A stretch of 64,000 nt of DNA from Acinetobacter johnsonii CIP 64.6 (GTDB taxonomy: Bacteria > Pseudomonadota > Gammaproteobacteria > Pseudomonadales > Moraxellaceae). Positions 54,074-64,000 of this stretch are shown here, one piece after another. The notes beneath the pieces are model-generated. The model had not been told where the DNA came from and searched no databases. It worked only from the letters and a program-made list of their open reading frames with translations. Each line of letters opens with the position of its first letter. The first letter of the stretch is position 1. Location of the stretch: contig NZ_KB849230.1 in the NCBI RefSeq assembly GCF_000368045.1, positions 400,255 through 464,254 on the forward strand. The letters run 5' to 3'. A program made the translations under genes and the position numbers.

Positions 54074-54166
54074 TTATATTTTAACTACTTTGGACTCAGG
54101 TTTTTTATTTAAATCTAACTATGGGACAGCAGTGGCTGAAAGGCTCCTTTTTTCATGTGTGTACTG

Positions 54167-54188
54167 ATTGCAGTTACTGCAATTTTTC
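54167..54188 (+). terminator. Small hairpin past the IS right end
   Basis: Stem attgcag / ctgcaat with loop TTA and a TTTTCT tail on the + strand. It may act as a weak second terminator. Confidence 0.4.
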
Positions 54189-54209
54189 TAAAAAGTGAAC
54201 TGCTTTAAG

Positions 54210-54761
54210 TTAAAGTGTGCCACGGTTTTCAGATAAATATGTGGCTTGATCCATCAACCGTTCTGCAGAAGCAAAAATCTCACGCGAATGATGCCAACCT
54301 AATTCACGGTACTCAGCAGCCGCCCAAACCAAATTCACTTCAGCCTATGCAAGTTCTTTATAAGCACACTGAAATCCAGTCTGTGTTTTTATGGTTGTGG
54401 CACGCGTCCATAAATCGCGGCGCATCAGTTGGGAAAACGGTAGCATTGGTGTTTCTATACTTAACGTTGCACGCTGATCTGCATATACAATGTCTAAGAC
54501 CTGCTGATAGATCAGATCAATATTTTGACGCTTCGCTTTTTCACTATATTCATGGTCAGCATAACTCAGCCATGTTCGTGCTTTTTCTAACTGGTACTTG
54601 TCTCGTACGTCCATCGCTTGCTCAATTGCAGTGTGCAATTGCTCATGCACCTGCTGCTGCGAAACTGGATAATTTGAGCTGACAGGGACCTCTGCAGCAT
54701 GCGCCACCACAGTACCCAAAGCTAGAAGCCACAACACATGTTTAGCATGGTGTTTCAACAT
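54210..54761 (-). pseudogene. Small exported protein gene with in-frame TAG
   Basis: The reverse frame starts at ATG 54761 with a signal peptide (MLKHHAKHVLWLLALGTVVAHA) and a helical body (VHEQLHTAIEQAMDVRDKYQLEKA). It stops at TAG (54345-54347, codon 139). The same frame continues for 44 sense codons to TAA at 54210-54212 in the same style (AEVNLVWAAAEYRELGWHHS). This indicates a former 182-183-aa protein with one nonsense change. Its start overlaps the stop of the upstream gene (TAATG), so the two were translated together. Family not recognised. Confidence 0.7.
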
Positions 54762-55438
54762 TATTTAGGCTCCAAGGCTTTATTGACTGAAGGCTTATTT
54801 TTGTTAAATAAGTTTTCGTCAAATTTGAAGCGGAAACGGAAATATGCTCCATCCATCGTTGTATCACTATCAATCAGATCTTTATCTTGATAGCCCACAA
54901 AGTTATATCCACCTGAAACCCAAAGGTTCGACGCTAGTAGATGAGGTCTAAACTACTGAGCTGATTAAAAGACACATTGGTCGAGATACTGCCCACAAGC
55001 AGAACTGCTAAAGATTGACCCGCATTGAGCTCAATTGATCCCACCAATAAGTCTTCGGTATTATCTGGTAAACCATTTTTATCGCGGTCTGCATAGACCT
55101 TCACATTACTTAAATCAAAATTATCAGTGCTACTTTGTACTAGACCCAATGTATATCGATCAGCAGTATTACCTGTATTGGTTAACACATGTGGCAGATT
55201 TACCGCCCCACCAACCACACCATATTGGTTTTGATTTTGTACTAAAGTCAGTGAGTACGTTTTTTGCACTTCCAATGCCACGGGATTGGAATTGACCAAT
55301 AAAACATTCCCCATCTCATCGGTATAGTCCCCAGATGCAACGTTAGAAATATAGCTTCCCGGTTGTGGAAATGCATGTGCTTCTAATGAAAAAAAATAAA
55401 AACGACAGAGCAGAAAATTTCTTTTTGTTAATTTTCAT
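54761..55438 (-). pseudogene. Remnant of a large DUF11-like surface/outer-membrane protein
   Basis: Three pieces in different frames. From ATG 55438 a signal peptide MKINKKKFSALSFLFF would continue as SLEAHAFPQPG only if an 8-T run (55389-55396 on the + strand as A8) lost one base. Then comes a DUF11-type region (LTNTGNTADRYTLGL, VYADRDKNGLPDNTEDLL, ELNAGQSLAVL) stopping at TAG 54934. In another frame a C-terminal barrel-like end (LWVSGGYNFVGYQDKDL, GAYFRFRFKFDENLF) runs to TAA 54761. I infer an internal deletion near 54930-54960 plus a frameshift. Confidence 0.75.
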
Positions 55439-55753
55439 ATGAATTAGCCAGCAAAAATACAAACTGTGTCACAACTCTATACTATTTTGTATCATAGTTG
55501 TTATTGTGATTGCATATTTATTAGATAAAATTTGTACAGCATACTTTTTGTGCTTTCTGGTCGTTTAAATTCTTATTTATTTCGAGCCAAATGGACGTGA
55601 ACAATAAGCTCCAAATCAACTCATCAAAAAAAGCTTATCTAAGCTGCCAACTCACTTTACCTCCATAGAAAAAAATAACGCCCAATGAAGCTCATCGGGC
55701 GTTATTTTAAATAGGTAAATACCTATTTTCAGGGTTAAATTTTATATCAGGTA
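55439..55753. other. Intergenic region with one strong terminator
   Basis: No gene seen. AT-rich; a likely promoter region for the decayed operon lies at its left end. A terminator at its right end is listed separately. Confidence 0.5.
55673..55708. terminator. Terminator after metS
   Basis: Long stem ataacgccc / gggcgttat with an inner ATGA/TCAT pair, and A and T runs outside, so probably bidirectional. Confidence 0.85.
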
Positions 55754-55897
55754 TTACAACGTATGCTGGTCTTTCACTTCTTCAAGAACATCATCGAGCT
55801 CTTCTGGATTTTTCATCAAGTGGAGAATAGACAACACAAGTCCTCCCCAAACAAACAACATCGAAATCACCATCATTACGATTGCTGAAGTATTCAT
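55754..55897 (-). CDS. MetS-type small subunit of methionine/alanine importer
   Basis: 47 aa: MNTSAIVMMVISMLFVWGGL, one membrane helix (about 5-27), then HLMKNPEELDD and a charged tail. This is the MetS pattern, known from Corynebacterium as the small partner of the SNF transporter MetP. AGGAG at 55904-55908 lies 6 bases before the start and inside the end of the transporter gene, so the two are coupled (9 bases between stop and start). Confidence 0.85.
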   Translation of the reverse strand: MNTSAIVMMVISMLFVWGGLVLSILHLMKNPEELDDVLEEVKDQHTL

Positions 55898-55906
55898 TTT
55901 TTTCTC

Positions 55907-57385
55907 CTAGCGATCTTTAACTTTACTGAGTACGATTGCGACGACGGCACAGAAAATCACACTGCCCCAACCAAATAGCCCTTGCAGACTCATGCTATAA
56001 GTATCGTAACCATTTTTCACCAAATTAAATAACGTCATACTCAACGTCGTTAATAACACGAGTGAAGTAATCACGGTCAAGGTAAATGCCCAACCCTTAC
56101 CGAGTTGAATGGTAGAAATACGGTTTACGTGATCACGCAGCTCAATCAATGCTGAACGCTTAAACCAAGTAATACAAAGAATAGAAACAAGCGCGCCACC
56201 CACAATGCCAATGTTATTGATAAAGTGATCCACGATATCTACCAATTTAATCGCATTCACACTTGAGAATAAGATCACTGAAACCAGTGCACTACCACCA
56301 CCGATAATGGTAACTGCTTTTTTACGGCTCCATTTTAACTTATCCTGCATCGCTGCAATTGGCACTTCCAAGATACTAACCATAGAAGAAATACCGGCAA
56401 CAAATAATGATGAGAAGAACAATAGACCGAATAAATCAGCACCTGCACCAAGACTTGAAATGATTTTCGGGAAAGCAATAAATGCCAAACCGATACCACC
56501 ACTCACCACATCTTGAACTTCTTTGCCTGCGGCATGCGCCATAAAGCCTAATGCAGCAAAAATACCAATACCCGCCAAGATTTCAGTTGAAGCATTGGCA
56601 AAACCAACGATTAAACCTGAGCCTGTCAAATTGGTCTTTGGCTTTAAGTAAGATGCATAAGTCACCATGATCCCGAAACCCACAGAAAGCGAGAAGAAGG
56701 TATGACCATACGCCGCCAGCCACACTTTATAGTCCATCATCGCAGACCAGTTTGGCGTAAAGAATGCATTTAAGCCTTCTGCGGCACCTGGTAAACGAAG
56801 TGATTGCACTACTAAAATGGTAAATAAAACGAACAATAAAGGCATGAAAATCTTATTCGATAATTCAACACCTTTTTTAACCCCGCCAAACAGAATAATT
56901 AAGGTCAGCGCCCAAATTCCTACGATTGGCCAAAATAAATGGCTTACAAACTGTAAATCGAAACCTGTTGCTTTCGAAGTTTGTAAGTAGGTATTAAAGA
57001 AGAAACTTTCAGGGTCACTGCCCCAAGTCTGACCAATCGAGAAGTAAACATAGCTACCCGCCCACGTCAGTACGCTGGCATAGTACAAACCAATGATGAT
57101 ACACACACAGACTTGCCACCAACCCAGCGTTTCACCGCCTTTAAACAAAGCCCGATAGGCTTTAGGTGGTGACCCCGAACTACGATGTCCCGTTGCATAA
57201 TCTAAAAATAACAGTGGTAAACCAGCGGTAATTAAAGCCAATAAATAAGGAATAAGAAAGGCGCCGCCACCATTTTCATAAGCAACATAAGGGAAACGCC
57301 AAATATTACCTAAACCTACAGCCGAACCTACAGCTGCAATAATAAAACCAGATCGTGATGTCCAGTTTTCACGAGTTCCTGACAT
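55907..57385 (-). CDS. Sodium-dependent transporter, SNF/NSS family (MetP type)
   Basis: 492 aa. The sodium-site N-terminus SGFIIAAVGSAVGLGNIWRFPYVAYENGGGAF is typical of NSS bacterial members, with about eleven to twelve helices. It is followed immediately by a MetS-like small gene, which favours methionine or alanine as substrate over tryptophan or other amines. That substrate call is inferred from context. Confidence 0.9.
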   Translation of the reverse strand: MSGTRENWTSRSGFIIAAVGSAVGLGNIWRFPYVAYENGGGAFLIPYLLALITAGLPLLFLDYATGHRSSGSPPKAYRALFKGGETLGWWQVCVCIIIGLYYASVLTWAGSYVYFSIGQTWGSDPESFFFNTYLQTSKATGFDLQFVSHLFWPIVGIWALTLIILFGGVKKGVELSNKIFMPLLFVLFTILVVQSLRLPGAAEGLNAFFTPNWSAMMDYKVWLAAYGHTFFSLSVGFGIMVTYASYLKPKTNLTGSGLIVGFANASTEILAGIGIFAALGFMAHAAGKEVQDVVSGGIGLAFIAFPKIISSLGAGADLFGLLFFSSLFVAGISSMVSILEVPIAAMQDKLKWSRKKAVTIIGGGSALVSVILFSSVNAIKLVDIVDHFINNIGIVGGALVSILCITWFKRSALIELRDHVNRISTIQLGKGWAFTLTVITSLVLLTTLSMTLFNLVKNGYDTYSMSLQGLFGWGSVIFCAVVAIVLSKVKDR

Positions 57386-58203
57386 AAAACACCTAAACCT
57401 AGGTCCCTTTTAATTGCTTTTTATTTGGTTATCTCGCAACAAAAAAGAACCATTTAATATTAATCTTGAGTGTTTGATTTAGCTTCGACCTTTTGGGTGC
57501 AAGGTTCTAAATGACAAACAGAGGAGTTTTCACAAAACCTTGGTTAAAGTGTGTCGATTAAACTTCCCTTTTATATGGTTCAACAATACTCACTTTTATA
57601 AAAATATTCTGTAATTTCTGCTTCAAATATTCCATTTTTATAATGTGTGCTGATTCAACCGTTCAATTAATCAGCTTATTTATTGTACAAAATTAGTTAT
57701 AAATTAACAAAATTTTTGGAATGATTTATTGCGCCTATTTTCTTGCATAAAATTTGAAGATCCTGTATCGATACTCAACCTACTGAAAAAATCAATGTAA
57801 ATAACGCTAAAGCTATCAATCTCCTGCATAAAAACATTACTTTTCACATTTTTATTCAAATATTCACTCCATCTAGAAAGATTGATCATCTTTCTGATGA
57901 ACATCACATGCATGCATACAACTTTTTAATATTGTTCTGTATTTATCGCGCAGTTGTATTTAAAACTGCGCGATACCAGTGATGCTCTATATTTAAAAGA
58001 GAAACCACCAAAGCCAGTCATTGCGTAGAACATCATCAGTTTCACTAGATCAATCCAGCATTCATCAGACTATTTAAAAGATGCTGATCTAAAGCACTAA
58101 GCAAAAATTATAAGCCATTCACTTTTGTCAGCTTAGGCTTACAAATAGCGTGGTTAAAATGCTGTATGAACAACAGCCATCGCCATGTATATTTAAATCA
58201 TCA
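57386..58203. other. Long intergenic region upstream of the SNF transporter
   Basis: About 820 bases, the longest apparent gap. A 69-codon reverse ORF (57704-57913) has no ribosome site or family. Contains one perfect 12-bp dyad without T-run (57945-57976, listed separately). Confidence 0.5.
57945..57976. repeat. Perfect 12-bp inverted repeat
   Basis: tatcgcgcagtt (57945-57956) and aactgcgcgata (57965-57976) with an 8-base loop GTATTTAA. GC-rich in an AT-rich gap and lacking T-runs, so not a standard terminator. Confidence 0.7.
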
Positions 58204-58331
58204 GGAAACAGGACGTTTCCCAAACTTAAAACAACAATAATCAGTTTGAGCATCAGGATGTGAGATATGACAGAAGTTGTATCTAAACACTGAAATACAA
58301 AGAAACCTCGACAGGATGTCGGGGTTTCTTT
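58204..58331 (+). ncRNA. Candidate small RNA with strong terminator
   Basis: Three stems in series on the + strand. GGAAAC/GTTTCC (58204-58220) and CAAACT/AGTTTG (58221-58242) are followed by a terminator, AAAGAAACC-t-CGAC/GTCG-g-GGTTTCTTT with a T tail (58299-58331). No + strand gene precedes the terminator except an eight-codon reading frame with a GGATGTGAG-like site (58267). The terminator also serves the reverse DUF4256 gene, so the RNA itself is speculative. Confidence 0.35.
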
Positions 58332-58333
58332 TT
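58299..58333. terminator. Terminator next to the DUF4256 gene
   Basis: Stem aaagaaacc...cgac / gtcg...ggtttcttt with a T tail on the + strand and A-rich 5' flank; bidirectional use likely. Confidence 0.85.
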
Positions 58334-58349
58334 ATCTATATTTCCACAG

Positions 58350-58913
58350 TTAAAGCTGAATATAAGTCCGAAATCCTCGACTCGCATAGTACGAAGCAGC
58401 GCCATTATGATAGGTAAACGTACGACCATAGCGCTGATCACAAAAAATTGCCCCGCCTTGCTGACGTAATTCAGCTAGAGTCTCAACCCAACTGGATGTT
58501 TTCAAGTCAAAATTAAAGATCTGCTGTAAAAGATAATACTGTTGTTCCGTCACTAAGCTTAAGCCATACGCCTGTACCCAATCGAGCACTGTATTTTCAG
58601 GCGGATGATCCTTGCGACTCAATAGTGCCTCTCGGTCATAACACATGCTCCGTCGCCCCTTCGGTGACTCAATCGAACAATCAAAAAAATACACATCTTG
58701 TGTATTCGGTAAAACCACGACATCAGGCTCACCTCTACTCATTTCCATTTGTTGTAAGGCGTATAATTTTTCCGGAGACTGCAAAAGTTTTTCTCGGACA
58801 AATGCCCAACTAATTTGCATATGACGTTCAGTGTACTGCTGAAAACGCTGTTCTAGGATGTTGAATAAACGTTCACTTTGCTCAGGTTCGAGTTTTTTCT
58901 GCTGCTTAATCAT
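58350..58913 (-). CDS. DUF4256 family protein
   Basis: 187 aa soluble protein matching DUF4256: SRGEPDVVVLPNTQDVYFFDCSIESPKGRRS with YDREALLSRKDHPPEN, then FDLKTSSWVETLAELRQQGGAIFCDQRYG and YHNGAASYYASRGFR. Length is normal for the family. Function unknown. Single gene, oppositely oriented to the possible small RNA. Confidence 0.9.
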   Translation of the reverse strand: MIKQQKKLEPEQSERLFNILEQRFQQYTERHMQISWAFVREKLLQSPEKLYALQQMEMSRGEPDVVVLPNTQDVYFFDCSIESPKGRRSMCYDREALLSRKDHPPENTVLDWVQAYGLSLVTEQQYYLLQQIFNFDLKTSSWVETLAELRQQGGAIFCDQRYGRTFTYHNGAASYYASRGFRTYIQL

Positions 58914-59009
58914 TGTTATTGTACTGCCCTATTTAAAGCTGCCTTTAGCATAGCACTCTCCTTCAAACACGATCAAATACCATCCAACGGTACATCTATT
59001 TTGAAAAAA

Positions 59010-59041
59010 ATAAAGGCCCTCACAACGAGAGCCTTTTATTT
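59010..59041 (-). terminator. Terminator after the MFS gene
   Basis: Imperfect stem aaaggc-CTC / GAG-gcctttt with T-rich tail on the reverse strand. Confidence 0.75.
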
Positions 59042-59054
59042 ATTTAAGATTTAA

Positions 59055-60413
59055 CTAAGAAGATGCTTTGATTGAACTTGAAACTTTCACCTGAGTTTTA
59101 ACTGCTTCTTCAGCACTATTTAAACGGATAAAAGAAACTGCTATCGCAGCAAGTACCGCAGGAATTGCCACAGCAATAAAATTCAACTTATGTGGTAATT
59201 CCATGCCCAACAATACACCAATGACAATTGGACCCACGATTGCACCTACACGGCCAATTCCTGATGCCCAACCCAACCCAGTTGAACGAACAGCCAATGG
59301 ATAATATTGCGCCACATAGCTATATAGTAAAATACTACAACCGATTGAAGCAGCTCCTGCAAGTGCAACCAATAAATAAATTACAGGTTGTGGTGAATTA
59401 AAGCCTAAACCCACCAATGCAAATGCCCCGACAGTCAACATGCTAATAATGACAGGTTTCAAGTGGAAACGATCCGCAAGCACACCACCACCAGCAGTGC
59501 CAATCACCGCACCAATGTTCAAGGAAAGGAGGAACATTAAACTGCTGCCCATCGAATAACCCGCAGCCATCATCAGTTTTGGTAACCAGCTTCCTAGGGC
59601 ATAAACCATCAATAAGCACATGAAGAAGCAGCACCAAAATAAAACTGTACCCATACCACGGCCATTTTTAAACAAGGCAGCGACAGATGCATCAGGGACT
59701 TTAGCTTCGTTCAGCACTAGAACAGTATCTGAAGTTACAGTCTCTTCAGGGACCAGACGTTGAATAATGCTACGAGCCTTTTCTGTTTGCTGGTCTTTCA
59801 CTAAAAAAGTGACTGATTCAGGTAAGAATTTCCATAAAATCGGAATAAACAGTAATGGAATACCCGCAATGAAAAACATGATCTTCCAGCCAAAGGTCGG
59901 CGTAAACGCAACGCCTAGCAGTGCTGCCATAATTCCACCCATTGCATAACCACTAAACATCGCGGTCACCAAGGTACTACGGAACTTCTGCGGCGCATAT
60001 TCCGAAGTTAAAGCAACCAAGTTTGGTAATACACCACCAATCCCAAGACCCGCGATAAAGCGTAAAATACCAAATTCAGTCGGGTTTGATGCAAATCCAC
60101 CCGCAAAAGTGAACCCACTGAACAACGTGACACAGATAATAATGACTTTTTTACGGCCAATTTTATCGGCCAGCATCCCAAATAGCATTGCACCAAACAT
60201 CATGCCTGCTAGGGCAGTACTGGCTAGCATTCCCGCTTGAACAGCCGTCATGCCCCACTCTTTCATTAAAAGCGGTAAAGCCACACCGTTAATTGCTAAA
60301 TCATAGCCGTCAAACAAGACGACGAATAAGCACCACAAAACAACCGTTAAATGAAAAGGCTTAAACTTAGCCTGATCGATTACAGCATTTACATTCATTG
60401 TTGTCGCTGTCAT
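59055..60413 (-). CDS. MFS transporter, aromatic acid:H+ symporter (AAHS) family
   Basis: 452 aa from the ATG at 60413 with GGAGG upstream (an earlier in-frame ATG would add 18 residues containing that site). Twelve helices expected. AAHS signatures: VLFDGYDLAINGVALP in TM1 and GMLADKIGRKKV between TM2 and TM3. Resembles BenK/MucK/PcaK carriers for benzoate, muconate or 4-hydroxybenzoate. No catabolic genes are adjacent, so the substrate is open. Two operator-like dyads lie upstream. Confidence 0.9.
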   Translation of the reverse strand: MTATTMNVNAVIDQAKFKPFHLTVVLWCLFVVLFDGYDLAINGVALPLLMKEWGMTAVQAGMLASTALAGMMFGAMLFGMLADKIGRKKVIIICVTLFSGFTFAGGFASNPTEFGILRFIAGLGIGGVLPNLVALTSEYAPQKFRSTLVTAMFSGYAMGGIMAALLGVAFTPTFGWKIMFFIAGIPLLFIPILWKFLPESVTFLVKDQQTEKARSIIQRLVPEETVTSDTVLVLNEAKVPDASVAALFKNGRGMGTVLFWCCFFMCLLMVYALGSWLPKLMMAAGYSMGSSLMFLLSLNIGAVIGTAGGGVLADRFHLKPVIISMLTVGAFALVGLGFNSPQPVIYLLVALAGAASIGCSILLYSYVAQYYPLAVRSTGLGWASGIGRVGAIVGPIVIGVLLGMELPHKLNFIAVAIPAVLAAIAVSFIRLNSAEEAVKTQVKVSSSIKASS

Positions 60414-60450
60414 TTTTCCCTCACCTCCAATTGTGAGCTTTATTATAAAA

Positions 60451-60493
60451 AGTGAATCCAAATTCACTTTTATATAAAATGAATCATAATTCA
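60451..60493. promoter_or_regulatory. Two TGAAT-N4-ATTCA dyads upstream of the MFS gene
   Basis: AGTGAAT-CCAA-ATTCACT (60451-60468) and TGAAT-CATA-ATTCA (60480-60493), centres 27 bp apart. A reverse-strand TATAAT lies at 60442-60447 next to the first dyad. This layout fits repressor operators over the MFS promoter. Confidence 0.55.
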
Positions 60494-60708
60494 GTTTTTG
60501 TCTATAAATAAAACAATCGGAATGGTTTTTTTTTGGAAAAACTAAACTAAATTTGTATAAAAATCACACAAAATGATTTGCATTTTTCGAATTCTTTGAT
60601 GAATAATTGATATTTCACATAATTTTAATTTATATAAATGCATTTTTTTATAATTTAACGCGCATTCTCCACTCTACTCTTCTTATTATTCTTCCCTTTT
60701 TCGCGCAT

Positions 60709-60745
60709 AAAAAAATCCCCCTCAGCCTTAAGCGGAGGGGGATTT
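60709..60745 (-). terminator. rRNA operon terminator
   Basis: Stem atccccctc / gagggggat, extended, followed by T residues on the reverse strand, just past 5S rRNA. Confidence 0.92.
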
Positions 60746-60754
60746 GAATTAATG

Positions 60755-60869
60755 AGCTGGCGATGACTTACTCTCACATGGATAACTCCACACTACCATC
60801 AGCGCTAAGAGGTTTCACTTCTGAGTTCGGGAAGGGATCAGGTGGTTCACTCTTGCTATTGTCGCCAGC
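60755..60869 (-). rRNA. rrf: 5S ribosomal RNA
   Basis: About 115 bases on the reverse strand. The ends GCTGGCGA / TCGCCAGC pair as helix I, and the conserved CCGAACTCAGAAGTGAAA loop is present. Ends are estimated to within a few bases. Confidence 0.95.
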
Positions 60870-61067
60870 ACAACTGTTATGGACTTGTTCGGGTCTTATT
60901 TCAACTGTACTTACAGTCTATGCCTTACTTCGTTCCAAATAGAATACATTAACAGGTATATCTGAGTTTCTTGCGATAATCTAAAGCAGTGCTTTATCTT
61001 ATCTCATTGCGCATTGTACTTAGCTTTATAACTAAATCAAGTTGTTTGCAGTGATTTGAACCACAAC

Positions 61068-61090
61068 ACCAACTGTTTGGGTGTTGTATA
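61068..61090 (-). promoter_or_regulatory. 3' half of the 23S processing stem
   Basis: Reverse-strand TATACAACACCCAAACAG is nearly complementary to the 5' flank at 63981-64000. The expected base-paired stem is a substrate of RNase III. Confidence 0.7.
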
Positions 61091-63980
<2,890 letters not shown>

Positions 63981-64000
63981 TATACAACCCCAAACAGTCG

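Larger units (their letters stand above)
52863..54135 (-). mobile_element. IS4-family insertion sequence, 1273 bp, complete
   Basis: 16-bp perfect terminal inverted repeats: CCACTGCTGTCCCATA at 52863-52878 and its complement at 54120-54135. The flanking target duplication is CTGAAAGG at 52855-52862 and 54136-54143. It holds one transposase gene. The perfect TIRs, duplication and intact ORF suggest a recent insertion. I did not assign an ISfinder name. Confidence 0.95.
52847..54153 (+). terminator. fmt-rsmB terminator split by the IS element
   Basis: The left arm AAAAGGAGC (52847-52855) and the right arm GCTCCTTTT (54143 onward) reconstruct a stem with loop TGAAAG and a T-run when the IS and one 8-bp duplicate are removed. 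It is now disrupted by the IS element at 52863-54135. Confidence 0.85.

Noticed and set aside
57704..57913. 69-codon reverse ORF in the long gap
   Set aside because: AT-rich, no ribosome site, lacks protein-like composition.

Overview
The window is a chromosomal segment of a gammaproteobacterium, almost certainly Acinetobacter (Moraxellaceae). The evidence is the moderately AT-rich coding style, the dapA-lipoprotein-purC order, the benzoate/muconate-type MFS transporter, the rRNA sequences and many Acinetobacter-like small lipoproteins. I cannot name the species from sequence alone. Most of the window is ordinary core genome, densely coded on both strands, with bidirectional terminators between many convergent pairs.

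Layout. 1-10 kb: a rhodanese cut by the window edge, NAD salvage (pncB, later pncA), dtd, serB with a divergent smp-like membrane protein, ppk1 and a BASS-type symporter. 10.9-19.4 kb: dapA, a BamC-like lipoprotein and purC, then a cationic amino-acid ABC importer (binding protein, two permeases, ATPase), an Lrp regulator divergent from a LysE exporter, and rarA. 19.4-31 kb: small and housekeeping genes (YcgN-like, DUF1328, dienelactone hydrolase, HIT, mutY, an M23 lipoprotein, tag, a zinc alcohol dehydrogenase, a MocR regulator, a START-domain protein, dapB, dnaJ). 31-36 kb: an RND efflux pair with a divergent TetR regulator. 36-46 kb: ppc, a RutG/UraA-type permease preceded by RutR-like palindromes, a LysR regulator facing a TauE/SafE permease, a Fur-box-preceded TonB receptor, and a two-domain thioredoxin-fold-like protein. 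46-50 kb: two different dihydroxyacid dehydratases. 50.5-52.8 kb: fmt-rsmB.

52.85-55.44 kb is the most eventful part. An intact IS4-family element (16-bp terminal inverted repeats, 8-bp target duplication) sits inside the terminator hairpin of fmt-rsmB. Next to it lies a decayed two-gene operon with three separate lesions. It held a DUF11-like surface protein, with a frameshift at an 8-base homopolymer and an internal deletion, and a small exported protein with an in-frame TAG. 55.7-60.4 kb carries a sodium-dependent MetP-type transporter with its 47-aa MetS partner, a DUF4256 protein and an aromatic-acid MFS transporter behind two TGAAT dyads. The window ends with a minus-strand rRNA operon: 5S, and a 23S that fits within the window; 16S lies beyond the right edge.

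I found no CRISPR array, prophage, secretion system, or obvious novel defence or biosynthetic system. The best leads are the IS-in-terminator event with its neighbouring pseudogene operon, the operator-like palindromes, a possible small RNA at 58.2-58.3 kb, and the duplicated thioredoxin-fold-like protein.
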